Notes: a model not told the origin generated them from the sequence alone. A stretch of DNA of 64,000 nt from Mycobacterium sp. (GCA_025965895.1 JAOPWC010000044.1:1-64000); one strand, 5' to 3'; counted from the stretch's first letter, positions 43,234-52,120 are shown. Made by a program: numbers and translations.

Positions 43234-44450
43234 CACAAGTGCTCCGTGGCGTGCGCGTTGTCGAGCTGGCTTCGTGGACATACGTGCCATCGGCCGGAGC
43301 GGCGCTGGCGGACTGGGGCGCCGACGTCATCAAGGTCGAGGATGTCAAGGCGGGGGACCCCGGTCGAGCACTGGTCATCGGCGGTTTCACCCGCGAAGCG
43401 GCACGGGCCGACGTCGACTTCATCCTGGAACTGGGAAACCGCGGCAAGCGCAGCATCGCAGTGGACCTCAAGTCCGACACCGGTCGCGAATACTTCGGTC
43501 GCCTGCTGGCCACCGCGGATGTGTTCCTGACCAATTGGCTTCCGGCTGCGCTCGAACGGGCACGACTGAAGGTCGAGGACGTCCGGGTGTTCAACCCCGA
43601 CATCATCATCGCCCGGGGCACAGCAACCGGAGTTCGCGGGCCGGACTGCGACAAAGGCGGATACGATGCGGCCACATACCTTTCCCGCGGCGGGGTGGCT
43701 TACACCCTGACACCGTTCGGCACCGAGACACCTGCGGTGCAGGGACCGGCATTCGGTGACCTGCAAGGCGGGATAACTCTGGCCGGTGGCGTATGCGCCG
43801 CGCTCTTTCATCGGGAACGCACCGGCGAGGCGTCGATCGTCGATTCGTCACTGCTGGCGCAGGCGATGTGGTGCATCGCGCCGTCGATTTCCGTCGCCGA
43901 CCTCTTCGACATCGACGGCATCCCCGGCGCACCGCCCGGCCTGGCGATCAACCCCCTTGTCAACCGGTACAAGACGCGTGACGACAGGTGGATTCAGTTG
44001 GTCTTCCTGCAGCCCGATCGCTTCTGGGCCGGGTTCTGCAATCGGATCGGCCTGCCGGAACTTGCCACCGACCCGCGTTTCGTGCCGGCGAGCAATCTGA
44101 TCGCCAACGCCGCCGACGCGTGCGCGCGCGTCGGTGAGGCAATCGCCGGCCAAGACCTCGAGCACTGGCGCAAGGCGCTCGAAGACGAACCGGGCGTGTG
44201 GGCGGTCCTGGCCACTCCGAAGGAAACCCTGAACGATCCGCAGGTCCAACCTAACGGCTACGTTGTGCCCAACCTCGACGACCGAGGTAACGAGTACCAG
44301 ATCGTCGCCGCGCCGGTGCAATTCGACGAAACACCGCCGGCGCCTGCGCGCGCTCCCGAACACGGACAGCACACCGAGGAGATCTTGTTGGAACTCGACC
44401 TCGATTGGGACGACATCTCCGGAGCCAAGGACAGTGGCGCGATAATCTAG
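43230..44450 (+). CDS. CoA transferase family III (CaiB/BaiF)
   Basis: A 406-residue family III CoA transferase. MTQVLRGVRVVELASWTYVP, DWGADVIKVEDVKAGDPGRA, GNRGKRSIAVDLKSDTGREY and the central GGYDAATYLSRGGVAY are classic. The catalytic Asp is usually found in the last block (Asp of GYDAAT is the candidate). It moves CoA from one acid to another and would give a CoA-recycling step next to the ATP-dependent ligase at 33745. In-frame ATGA overlap with the FadE partner upstream; 9 bases before the second crotonase. Confidence 0.9.
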   Translation: MTQVLRGVRVVELASWTYVPSAGAALADWGADVIKVEDVKAGDPGRALVIGGFTREAARADVDFILELGNRGKRSIAVDLKSDTGREYFGRLLATADVFLTNWLPAALERARLKVEDVRVFNPDIIIARGTATGVRGPDCDKGGYDAATYLSRGGVAYTLTPFGTETPAVQGPAFGDLQGGITLAGGVCAALFHRERTGEASIVDSSLLAQAMWCIAPSISVADLFDIDGIPGAPPGLAINPLVNRYKTRDDRWIQLVFLQPDRFWAGFCNRIGLPELATDPRFVPASNLIANAADACARVGEAIAGQDLEHWRKALEDEPGVWAVLATPKETLNDPQVQPNGYVVPNLDDRGNEYQIVAAPVQFDETPPAPARAPEHGQHTEEILLELDLDWDDISGAKDSGAII

Positions 44451-44459
44451 GAGAGGCTA

Positions 44460-45308
44460 ATGACGAAAGAGCGGCGCACCCTGGAAGCGGTCATCTACGA
44501 ACGCGAACCGCCGATCGCGCGGATCATTCTCAACCGAGCCGACAAGGCCAACACCAAGGATGCACGCCTCGTCCAGGAAGTCGACGACTGTCTGCACGAG
44601 GCCGACCGCGACAAGAGCATCAAGGTCGTGATCCTCAAGGCCAACGGCAAGGGCTTCTGCGGCGGGCATGTGGCCAGATGGGGTCCAGACGAGAACCCGT
44701 ACCCGGACTTCGGAGACACCTTCGAGGACCTGTACAAAAGCACCGCCGACCTGTTCCTGTGGCCGACGCTGTACCTGTGGGAGTTCCCGAAGCCGACGAT
44801 CTCGCAGATCCACGGCTATTGCATCGGAGGCGGGATCTATCTGGGCCTGCTCACCGATTTCTGCGTCGCATCCGAGGACGCATACTTCCAGATGCCGCTT
44901 GCGCAGAGCCTCGGTGAACCCGGCGGGCACACCATGATCGAGCCGTGGTTGCTGATGAACTGGCATCGCACCATGGATTGGCTGCTGTTGGCGCCAACGC
45001 TTTCCGCGCAGCAAGCCCTCGATTGGGGACTTCTGAACAAGGTGGTACCGCGAGACGACCTCGAGGAGACCGTCGAGGAGATGGCCCGCAAGATCAGCCA
45101 GATCCCGCTGACCACGCTGATGGCGGTGAAGAACAACGTGAAGCGGGCCTGGGAGTTGATGGGCATGCGGGTGCATCTGCAGGTCAGCCACATTCTCACC
45201 AATATGGTCGGCGCAGCATCCGACGTACACATGCGGCGGGCGGAGCTCATTCAGTCAGGTTTGAAACCAAGGGATTTCATCGACCGCGGCGATCCTGAGA
45301 GCGGCTAG
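44460..45308 (+). CDS. Enoyl-CoA hydratase/isomerase family protein
   Basis: A 282-residue crotonase. ARIILNRADKANTKDARLVQ, then KVVILKANGKGFCGGHVARW, then IHGYCIGGGIYLGLLTDFCV hold the two oxyanion-hole segments. The catalytic region is SLGEPGGHTMIEPW, again without the classic Glu pair. Strong similarity to the crotonase at 35289-36161 suggests duplication and division of labour. Start after AGGAGAGGCTA. The stop codon abuts the stop of the convergent dehydrogenase gene with no spacer. Confidence 0.88.
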   Translation: MTKERRTLEAVIYEREPPIARIILNRADKANTKDARLVQEVDDCLHEADRDKSIKVVILKANGKGFCGGHVARWGPDENPYPDFGDTFEDLYKSTADLFLWPTLYLWEFPKPTISQIHGYCIGGGIYLGLLTDFCVASEDAYFQMPLAQSLGEPGGHTMIEPWLLMNWHRTMDWLLLAPTLSAQQALDWGLLNKVVPRDDLEETVEEMARKISQIPLTTLMAVKNNVKRAWELMGMRVHLQVSHILTNMVGAASDVHMRRAELIQSGLKPRDFIDRGDPESG

Positions 45309-47003
45309 TCAGCGCCTGTTCTCGCCGGCGACCCTGCGGCCAGCGGCGTGGCGTGCCGCGACATACCCGAACACCATCGTGTTGGCGATGCTCGCGCCGG
45401 CGCCCGGATAGGTTCGGCCCATCACCGTCGCGGTCGTGTTACCCGTCGCGTAGAGGCCGTGGATCACCTGATCGTGCTGGTCGAGGACCTGAGCGTGCTC
45501 GTTGGTGATCACTCCCCCGCACGTCCCGACATCGGCAGGGAAGACCCTGGTGGCGTAATACGGCGGATGCTCGAGCGGGCCGACCGCGGCGTTCGGCCGA
45601 TAACCCGGATCACCGAGACAGTCGTTGTACGCGGACTGCCCGCGCCCGAAGTCGGGATCAAGGCCCTTGGCCGCGAAACCGTTGTACCGGCGGATCGTCT
45701 GCTCCAGCTCGTCGGCGGGAACGCCGACCTGGCGGGCAAGGTCGGCGATGGTTTGGCCGTGCACGACGGCGCCCCCCTCGATCAGCGCTTCAGGAAGGCG
45801 ACGCTTCTTCAACGGGTTTGCACCTGACACATATCTGCCCACGTAGCCGTCGTCGAAGACCATCCAGCACGGTACCGCCTTGTTGGCATACATCGCCTTA
45901 CCGACTTCGACGTAGGAGTTCGACTCGTTGCAGAACCGCCGTCCCGTCGAGTCGACGTAGATCGCTCCGGGTCGCTGTCGCCCCACGCCCAGCGATGCGG
46001 CGGCGGTGCCGCCGTTGGCAATGAAAACCGATGGCAGCCACCAGGCCTCGTCCAGCAAGTCCGTCTTCGCGCCAAGGCGCATGGCAGCCTGCAGCACTTC
46101 CCCCGTGTCACCGGCGTTGGCGATCGACCACTGCGCCTGATTGGGCTGGTCGCCACTGTAGCGGCGGCGCATGTCGGCGTTGTGGCCGAAACCACCGGCA
46201 GAGAGCAACACTCCCTTGCGGGCCTCGACGTTGCGCATCGATCCGTCACGGCTGATGCGTGCGCCAACAACGCGGCCGTCCTCGACGATGAGATCCTCCA
46301 TCGCGGCGTTCGTCCAGAGTGCAGGAACGCCACCTCCGAGCTCGATCAGGACCTGGAGCATCTGACCGATCAACGATGCACCGTTGGTGAGCATCTCGCG
46401 TCGCCGGATCCGGGCCGCGTAGGTGCGCAGGAACACGCGCAATGCCACCGCGAACGCACGCGGCGCGCGGTTGAAGTACTGCACCGAACGCAGCTCGTTG
46501 GTCTTGACCACAAACCCGTAGTTTTTCGCGAGCGCCGGCTGCAGCTTGTCGTGCCAAATTCCCAGTTCGGCTGCATCGAAAGGGATTCCCTCGACGGCAC
46601 GGCCGGCTTCGTTGCCGCCCTTGTGATTCGGGTAGTAGTCGCTCCAGCCGGCACACCGGACCAGACGAACACCCTTACGGAGCAAGAAGTTCATCATCTC
46701 GTAGCCCGCGGTCAGAAACATCTCACGGCGCTCAGTCGACGAGGCGGGCCCGATGTCGCCGACGACATCGGCCAGGTAGGCCAGCCCGTCCTCGTGCGAA
46801 TCGGCTATGCCGTCGGCCCGCATCAACGGGTTGTTCGGCAGCCAGACGATGCCGCCGGACAGCCCCGTCGACCCGCCCACCAAGGCTTGCTTCTCGACCA
46901 CCAGCGGCTGGATGCCGGAGTCGAGCGCGGCGAGCGCCGCGACCATCCCGCCGCCGCCGCTGCCCGCGATGAGGAGGTCGACAGAGGAGTCCCAATTAAC
47001 CAT
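45309..47003 (-). CDS. 3-oxosteroid 1-dehydrogenase-like flavoprotein (KstD-like)
   Basis: A 564-residue FAD enzyme of the succinate dehydrogenase/fumarate reductase superfamily in the KstD branch. DLLIAGSGGGGMVAALAALD is the dinucleotide-binding motif, VEKQALVGGSTGLSGGIVWL binds FAD, and the active site is SDYYPNHKGGNEAGR plus TCGGVITNEHAQVLDQHDQV. YATGNTTATVMGRTYPGAGA, followed by SIANTMVFGYVAARHAAG, contains the Tyr expected for KstD. It would introduce a double bond next to a ring keto group. It lies 17 bases after the Rieske gene, so the two are likely one operon. Substrate could be a steroid ring or a related cyclic ketone. Confidence 0.85.
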   Translation of the reverse strand: MVNWDSSVDLLIAGSGGGGMVAALAALDSGIQPLVVEKQALVGGSTGLSGGIVWLPNNPLMRADGIADSHEDGLAYLADVVGDIGPASSTERREMFLTAGYEMMNFLLRKGVRLVRCAGWSDYYPNHKGGNEAGRAVEGIPFDAAELGIWHDKLQPALAKNYGFVVKTNELRSVQYFNRAPRAFAVALRVFLRTYAARIRRREMLTNGASLIGQMLQVLIELGGGVPALWTNAAMEDLIVEDGRVVGARISRDGSMRNVEARKGVLLSAGGFGHNADMRRRYSGDQPNQAQWSIANAGDTGEVLQAAMRLGAKTDLLDEAWWLPSVFIANGGTAAASLGVGRQRPGAIYVDSTGRRFCNESNSYVEVGKAMYANKAVPCWMVFDDGYVGRYVSGANPLKKRRLPEALIEGGAVVHGQTIADLARQVGVPADELEQTIRRYNGFAAKGLDPDFGRGQSAYNDCLGDPGYRPNAAVGPLEHPPYYATRVFPADVGTCGGVITNEHAQVLDQHDQVIHGLYATGNTTATVMGRTYPGAGASIANTMVFGYVAARHAAGRRVAGENRR

Positions 47004-47020
47004 GCTGCTTCCCCACCAGG

Positions 47021-48397
47021 TCAGGCCTCCGACAGCACGCTCTGGGTGAGCCCGAGGTCGGCGATCGGCACGTCGATGGTGGTGTTCGTCTTCCGAATCG
47101 CCGGCACGAGCCGCTCGTACGGCAGGCCGGCGAGGAACCCGTCGACGACGCGTTCGAAGTTCGAGATCAATCCCTCGATCTGGTCCGACAGTCGCATGAA
47201 CTCAAAAGCCTTGTTGTGCAAGCCTTTCTGCTGGCGCGGCAGGTTGGAGAAATCCTGCGCGGGGATGGTCGGCCAACTCGAATCATCGGGCGCCAACGGT
47301 TGCGGCGGAGTCGGCTTACCCGGGGAGTGGTCCAGGGGGAACCGGGTGAGGGACCAGACCTCGAAGAGCGTCTCCTCGGGACCCAGCGGACGAATCCGGT
47401 ACGACGAGGCACTGCTGTAGGTCGGCAGGATGAAGTAGTGCGGGAAGCAGAACCCGATCGCGTCGGTCACACCCCGTCGAATCAAATCGTTGAGGTCGGG
47501 GAAGTCGCAGCCGCGGGCCCGGTGCCACTGCGTGATCGCGTCGTTGAGCGCGCTGCGCCAAGCCGACATCGCCTCGGTCGGGTCCTCTGGAAGCGAGATG
47601 TTCTGCAACCCCTCGGCGATGCGGACATCGTTCTCGTGGGTCATGCCTCCCATACCGGAGCCGAGTGTCCGCATGAAGTGCAGGCTTGTCTCGACGACAG
47701 GATGCACCGACGACGCCGCCGGGCGGTGCGAGGACGGCAGCAGCTGAGGATGAGTTTGCGGCACGTGGTAGCCCTCCATGAAGGCCGCCGTCGCCAGCTT
47801 CCAGTTCACCGGAAGCAGGCACGACTTCCACCACTCGGTGCGCAGTGACTCCACCTTCCATTCGTCGTGGGTCGAGGCGAACGGTTCGATGCAGTCGCGC
47901 AACGGCGGTGCGTGGTCGTCCAGATTGATCCACGCGCTGCCGCCCCACAACTCACACCGAACGGAGACGAGGTTGAGATCGTCGGCGCAGAGATTGCCCT
48001 CGTCGAAAATCTCGGGTCGCAACACGAAGGTGCTCTTGCCGTCGAGGCCCCAACACCAGCCGTGGAACGGGCAGACAAGGCTGCGGCGAGACCCGCGGCC
48101 CTCGACGATCTTCATGCCGCGGTGGCGGCAGGAGTTGTAATACGCGCGGACGTTTTCGCTGTCGAGCCGAACGACAATGATCGACTGGTCGAGAATTTCG
48201 TATTCGGCGAAGTCGCCGGGTTTGGGGATCTCCTCCAGCCGGCACGCCATCTGCCACACGCGGGGCCAGAACAGCTCGGTCTCCAGCTCGTAGAACTCCG
48301 GGTCGTAATAGCGCTGCTTAGGAATCCGGTCGACTGTCTTGACCGCCCACGGCACCGGAAGCGGTGTCCAATTCACGGTGCTCAGGTGCCGAACCAA
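47021..48397 (-). CDS. Rieske non-heme iron oxygenase, alpha subunit
   Basis: A 458-residue ring-hydroxylating oxygenase. Cys90-x-His92 (CRHRG) and Cys109-x2-His112 (CPFHGWCWGL) bind the 2Fe-2S cluster. EGYHVPQTHPQ gives two His ligands of the mononuclear iron, with an Asp late in the catalytic domain. The length and Rieske block are more like aromatic-ring dioxygenase alpha subunits than the shorter KshA 9-alpha-hydroxylase. No beta subunit, ferredoxin or reductase is adjacent, so it may be a homotrimeric monooxygenase. Copy 3 of the regulon palindrome lies 55 bases upstream. Confidence 0.88.
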   Translation of the reverse strand: MVRHLSTVNWTPLPVPWAVKTVDRIPKQRYYDPEFYELETELFWPRVWQMACRLEEIPKPGDFAEYEILDQSIIVVRLDSENVRAYYNSCRHRGMKIVEGRGSRRSLVCPFHGWCWGLDGKSTFVLRPEIFDEGNLCADDLNLVSVRCELWGGSAWINLDDHAPPLRDCIEPFASTHDEWKVESLRTEWWKSCLLPVNWKLATAAFMEGYHVPQTHPQLLPSSHRPAASSVHPVVETSLHFMRTLGSGMGGMTHENDVRIAEGLQNISLPEDPTEAMSAWRSALNDAITQWHRARGCDFPDLNDLIRRGVTDAIGFCFPHYFILPTYSSASSYRIRPLGPEETLFEVWSLTRFPLDHSPGKPTPPQPLAPDDSSWPTIPAQDFSNLPRQQKGLHNKAFEFMRLSDQIEGLISNFERVVDGFLAGLPYERLVPAIRKTNTTIDVPIADLGLTQSVLSEA

Positions 48398-48452
48398 TCT
48401 GCCCCACCCTTCTGCCTCGGCGTTGAGGGAATCACGATCGGCGACCGGATCT

Positions 48453-48470
48453 CTATATTAGCAAAAATAG
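48453..48470 (+). promoter_or_regulatory. Regulon palindrome, copy 3
   Basis: CTATATTAGCAAAAATAG, 16 of 18 consensus positions, keeping the full dyad CTA...T.GC.A...TAG. It lies upstream of the Rieske/KstD-like operon. Confidence 0.65.
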
Positions 48471-48677
48471 CAAGTTCGACTCCAGCTGCGTGGGTAGTTC
48501 CGAAGGTCATTGATGGGGTGACGATAGTCAGCGCCGTCGGAGGCCGTCAGTCGCTGATATTCGGTCACTGGGCGTCGCCGCACGCCGGTCTATGACCGGA
48601 TTGCGTCCAGCAGTGTGGCGCCTCTCAAGTGGCGCAGAAATTTGCTGGGCGTGGCCGTGTCATCACTCCCGAAGGTG

Positions 48678-49694
48678 TTATTCGGCAAGATGGTTGACCA
48701 TGCCGGCGAAGATCGCCGGCAGCGCCGTCGCCGCCGACACGAGCCGCGTGCGCACAGGCGCATACGCGCTTGCCTTCACCAGAGCCGCGGTCAGCAGCCG
48801 GTAGCGGCGCGACATCTGCCGCCATTCACGGTCGTAGTCATCTGGCCGGCCGGCAATGATGCAGCCCGTAAGCAGCTCCGCGGCGCCGAACGCGATGCCC
48901 AGGCCTTCGCCGGTGAGCGCGTCGACGTAGCCCGCCGCATCACCAACCAGAAGAATCCGCCCGGCCGTTCGGCTCCGAACCTTCTGCCGCAGCGGGCCGG
49001 CGGCTCGGTCCGGGCCGTGCGGATGACCGTGTACCCGGTCCTTGAGAGCCGGAAATTCGTCGAGGCGGGTGTCGAAGTCGCCCCGGCGCGAGGTGAGGAT
49101 TGCGATGCCTACGCAGTTGTCCGCGACCGGCGTCACGTAGGCCTCAGCGCCGGGCGCCCAGTGCACCTCGACATAATCGGTCCACGGCTCGATCTGCACG
49201 TGGCGGCGGATGCCCCACCGGCGTGGCCCGCTCCATGGCAACTCCAGGCCGAGCGAGCGACGGATCGGCGAGTGCAGCCCGTCGGCGGCGGCGAGGTAGC
49301 GCGCGCGCAAGCCACCGGCGCGAACCGACGTCGCATCCTGCGTGACTTCGCCGACGTCGTCATGCACGAACCGCACACCGGCCGCTGCCGCCGCCTCAAG
49401 TAGTGCGGCATGCAGAACGACTCTGCGCACACCTCGCCCCGGCCCGGTCCGGAATTGCGCGTTGACCTGGCGATCACGGTCCAGGTAGCTGATGCCGTGC
49501 AGTGGCTTACCGGGTGGGCAAACCCCGAGGCGGTCCAGGTGCCGGACTGTGTGTGGCATCAGCCCTTCCCCACAGGCCTTATCCACAGCTCCGCGGCGCC
49601 GCTCGACGACGACCACGTCAAGTCCCGACTGCGCGCCGCGCACGGCGGTGGCCAGTCCCGCCGGGCCGCCGCCGGCAACCAGCAGATCGATCAT
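48678..49694 (-). CDS. FAD-dependent oxidoreductase (geranylgeranyl reductase/UbiH-like)
   Basis: A 338-residue flavoprotein. MIDLLVAGGGPAGLATAVRG is the FAD motif, CGEGLMPHTVRHLDRLGV follows, and GRILLVGDAAGYVDALTGEG is the second FAD block, as in geranylgeranyl reductases and SrsC/UbiH hydroxylases. The start is ATG 49694, overlapping the methyltransferase stop by ATGA; the frame upstream of this is the shadow of that gene. With the type III PKS and the methyltransferase it matches the three-gene phenolic-lipid operon layout, where the third gene hydroxylates the ring. Minus-strand operon 51275 to 48678. Confidence 0.85.
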   Translation of the reverse strand: MIDLLVAGGGPAGLATAVRGAQSGLDVVVVERRRGAVDKACGEGLMPHTVRHLDRLGVCPPGKPLHGISYLDRDRQVNAQFRTGPGRGVRRVVLHAALLEAAAAAGVRFVHDDVGEVTQDATSVRAGGLRARYLAAADGLHSPIRRSLGLELPWSGPRRWGIRRHVQIEPWTDYVEVHWAPGAEAYVTPVADNCVGIAILTSRRGDFDTRLDEFPALKDRVHGHPHGPDRAAGPLRQKVRSRTAGRILLVGDAAGYVDALTGEGLGIAFGAAELLTGCIIAGRPDDYDREWRQMSRRYRLLTAALVKASAYAPVRTRLVSAATALPAIFAGMVNHLAE

Positions 49695-50200
49695 GTCAGG
49701 CTCGCCAGCGCGGAGTTCTCGACCTTTATCCGTGTCCTCAGCAGCGCTGCGTTCAGCAGAGAGAAAACCAGCGCGGTGATCCACGCGGTGTGCACTAGCG
49801 GCAGCGCGATGCCTTCTGCGACGACCGCGACGTAATTCGGGTGCGGTAGAAAGCGATACGGGCCGGCAACGACGCGTGCCGCTCCAGGAACGACGACAAC
49901 TCGGGTATTCCATTGCGGGCCCAACGTGGCAATGCAGCACCACCGCAAGCCCTGTGCGGCCAGCACGACTGCCAGCATCGGCCAGCCGAGCGCCGGAATG
50001 AACGAACGGTGCAAGCCGATTGCCTCCACCAGGCACCCGGCGAGCAGACCCGTGTGCAGCACGACCATCACTCGGTAATGCCGCGGACCGAACTCAACGC
50101 CACCATGCGCCCGGCTCCACGCGAGGTTGCGTTGTGCGACAACCAGTTCCGCCAGTCGCTCGAAAGCGACCGCGACGATCAGGAGCACATACCAGATCAT
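49691..50200 (-). CDS. Isoprenylcysteine carboxyl methyltransferase-like membrane methyltransferase
   Basis: A 169-residue integral membrane protein. MIWYVLLIVAVAFERLAELV, then VAQRNLAWSRAHGGVEFGPR is the N-terminal part, and GPYRFLPHPNYVAVVAEGIA with the conserved HPNY motif is the SAM-binding signature of ICMT-like enzymes. Four to five membrane helices. SrsB of Streptomyces, an alkylresorcinol O-methyltransferase, belongs to this family. It lies 7 bases after the type III PKS gene and overlaps the oxidoreductase gene, so it should act on the PKS product in the membrane. Confidence 0.85.
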   Translation of the reverse strand: MIWYVLLIVAVAFERLAELVVAQRNLAWSRAHGGVEFGPRHYRVMVVLHTGLLAGCLVEAIGLHRSFIPALGWPMLAVVLAAQGLRWCCIATLGPQWNTRVVVVPGAARVVAGPYRFLPHPNYVAVVAEGIALPLVHTAWITALVFSLLNAALLRTRIKVENSALASLT

Positions 50201-50207
50201 GAGGAAT

Positions 50208-51275
50208 TCAGTGCCAGCGCAACAAGACGAGTTCGGAACTGAAGCCCGGACCCATCGCCATCAGCACTCCCGGGCTGCCGCTCGGCGGCAGTTTGGCAAT
50301 CGTGTCCCGCAAGACATGCAGTACCGCCGCGGACGAGAGGTTTCCGACCTCGCTCATTGACCGCCATGTGAGCTCAAGTGCGTCGTCGGGCAGGCAGAGG
50401 GCCGCGGTCACCGCGTCCAAGATCTTCGGACCGCCGGAATGGCTCACCCACGCGCCGACATCAGCGATGCTGAAACCATGCGTACCAAGGAAATCCGTGA
50501 CGTCGTCGGCCAAGTACTCTGCGATCAACTTCGGTACTTCTGGGCCGAGGACGATATCCAATCCGGAGGCACCGACATCCCAGCCCATTGTCCGCAGGGT
50601 GTCGGGGAAAAGGCGACTGCGCGAGTCAAGAATGTCCGGGCCGCCGGCGCGGATCTGCTCGGCACGGCGCTCGCCCACCGCAACCACCGCGGCGGCCCCG
50701 TCGCCGAACAGCGCGCCGGCGACCAGAGTGGCCATGGACGGATTCTGCTTGCGGGTCAGCGAGCAAAGTTCGGCCGACACGAGGACGCCGACATCGTCGG
50801 GCCTGGCACTCAAATAGTCGTGTAGGCGGGCCAAACCCGCCGCCCCGCCCATGCAGCCCAGACCGAAGAGGGGAACCCGCCGCACGTCAGGCCGCAGTCT
50901 CAGCCGGTTGGCGATGTGGGCATCCAGTGACGGCACTGCGACACCGGTGACGGTCGTCGTCATGATGAGATCGACGTCCTCGGGTGAAAGCCCTGCCTCG
51001 TCCAATGCGCCAGACAGTGCCTGGCAGCCGAGTTCCACGGCGTGCTCGATGAAGAGGTCATTGGCCTGGCCGAAGTCCGTCAGGCTTCGATATTCCTCGA
51101 GCGGCAGCGCGAGATGGCGGCTGTCGATCTTGGCGCTCGCATGCAGGCGCCGGAGTGGCTCGGCAAGACACTCGTAACCCGGAAGCTCGAGAAGCGCGTC
51201 GGTTAACTCGCTCTGGGTGTAGCGGTGCGGTGGTAGCACAGGACACACGGATGCGACGACAGTGATCGGGCTCAC
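50208..51275 (-). CDS. Type III polyketide synthase
   Basis: A 355-residue chalcone-synthase-fold enzyme that extends an acyl-CoA with malonyl-CoA units and cyclises the chain. The triad is Cys141 ([14 protein letters not shown]), His279 ([11 protein letters not shown]) and Asn312 ([10 protein letters not shown]). [16 protein letters not shown] is the conserved GPG-type C-terminal end. It resembles mycobacterial PKS10/11/18 and Streptomyces SrsA, which make alkylresorcinols or alkylpyrones from long acyl chains. GTG at 51275 preferred to a TTG one codon earlier. First gene of a three-gene operon with the methyltransferase and oxidoreductase. Confidence 0.92.
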   Translation of the reverse strand: MSPITVVASVCPVLPPHRYTQSELTDALLELPGYECLAEPLRRLHASAKIDSRHLALPLEEYRSLTDFGQANDLFIEHAVELGCQALSGALDEAGLSPEDVDLIMTTTVTGVAVPSLDAHIANRLRLRPDVRRVPLFGLGCMGGAAGLARLHDYLSARPDDVGVLVSAELCSLTRKQNPSMATLVAGALFGDGAAAVVAVGERRAEQIRAGGPDILDSRSRLFPDTLRTMGWDVGASGLDIVLGPEVPKLIAEYLADDVTDFLGTHGFSIADVGAWVSHSGGPKILDAVTAALCLPDDALELTWRSMSEVGNLSSAAVLHVLRDTIAKLPPSGSPGVLMAMGPGFSSELVLLRWH

Positions 51276-51406
51276 CAAATGGACACGAGATCCAATGCCG
51301 CCCGGTTCGATATGAACACCGCCCGTATATCCCGCGCAGCTCGGACACGGCCCGCGGGTTGTCGAGCAACGGGAACATGGCCGCCACTTATCCTGCGCGG
51401 CGACCG

Positions 51407-52120
51407 TTACACATCGTTTAAACCTCTGAGGACAAAGAACAGACCCACCAGGGCCGCCAGCGTCGCCACAACCGGCCGTTGGTGAGCCTTCGTCCAGAGA
51501 TACAGTTGATCAACGCGCGCGCGTGTCGCCTCTGGCGCTAGCCAGAAGCTCACGATCGGCACCTCAGCGACCGCGAACCCGACGATGTTGAAGACGACAA
51601 GTGTTCCGAACTGGGGGCCGACCGCAGCTCCAGCGGTGAGAACCGCCGCGATGGCCGCAAGGTAGTAGGGAGTCGGCACACCCATTCCAAGTCCGGCAAT
51701 CCACCCGACCCAGATCGACCTGCTCTTCAGCGCCGCTTGCACGCGGGGCGGGAGCTTCGCAAGGCCGGGCAGCTGCTCCAAACCGGGCCGCCCACCGGCC
51801 GCGCCGGCGCCCCCCGGCGTCCGCACCCGATGGCGCAGCCAGGGACGAAACCCGCCCGCCACCAGCGCGCCAACCAAGATGGCGAGCAGGCCCACCGCGA
51901 TCTCGATTTCGCTGGAAGAAGAGCCACTCACTGCTAGGCCGGCGTCTCTCCATATGAAGACGATGACAGCGCCGACAAGAAGATTGATGCCGAATCCGCC
52001 GATGAAGTAGGCGAGCAGCAGCGGTATCGGCCGCGTCCCGGACAACATGAACACGACCAACCCGAACCGCACCGGATCGGCGCCCGCAACGATCGCCATC
52101 AAGAGGACAGTGCTCCACAC
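51407..52120 (-). CDS. GAP family protein (Sap/Gap-like lipid export accessory)
   Basis: A 237-residue membrane protein. [20 protein letters not shown], followed by [20 protein letters not shown], is the characteristic N-terminal pair of helices. Then come [14 protein letters not shown], a cytosolic Pro/Gly-rich loop, and [20 protein letters not shown] and [21 protein letters not shown]. tuberculosis Sap and M. smegmatis Gap are needed to place sulfolipid and glycopeptidolipid at the surface next to MmpL/PapA genes. Its position beside acyltransferase and MmpL genes fits that role. GTG at 52120 with AAAGGA upstream. Confidence 0.85.
   Translation of the reverse strand: MWSTVLLMAIVAGADPVRFGLVVFMLSGTRPIPLLLAYFIGGFGINLLVGAVIVFIWRDAGLAVSGSSSSEIEIAVGLLAILVGALVAGGFRPWLRHRVRTPGGAGAAGGRPGLEQLPGLAKLPPRVQAALKSRSIWVGWIAGLGMGVPTPYYLAAIAAVLTAGAAVGPQFGTLVVFNIVGFAVAEVPIVSFWLAPEATRARVDQLYLWTKAHQRPVVATLAALVGLFFVLRGLNDV

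Noticed and set aside
45309..47003. Naming the flavoprotein kstD outright
   Set aside because: The family is right, but several related delta-1 and delta-4 dehydrogenases exist and cannot be separated without alignment.
46182..47420. Plus-strand open frame of about 410 codons over the KstD-like and Rieske genes
   Set aside because: No domain pattern; both genes on the minus strand are clear family members.
47021..48397. Naming the Rieske oxygenase kshA
   Set aside because: It is longer than KshA and the sequence is not specifically KshA-like to my eye; substrate unknown.
29085..48470. KstR or KstR2 operators controlling the catabolic cluster
   Set aside because: The recurring palindrome does not match the AAC..GTT or CAAG..CTTG type cores of those regulators.
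48678..50036. A long N-terminal extension of the FAD oxidoreductase
   Set aside because: Residues upstream of the ATG at 49694 are the shadow of the methyltransferase gene; the FAD motif starts right at this ATG.
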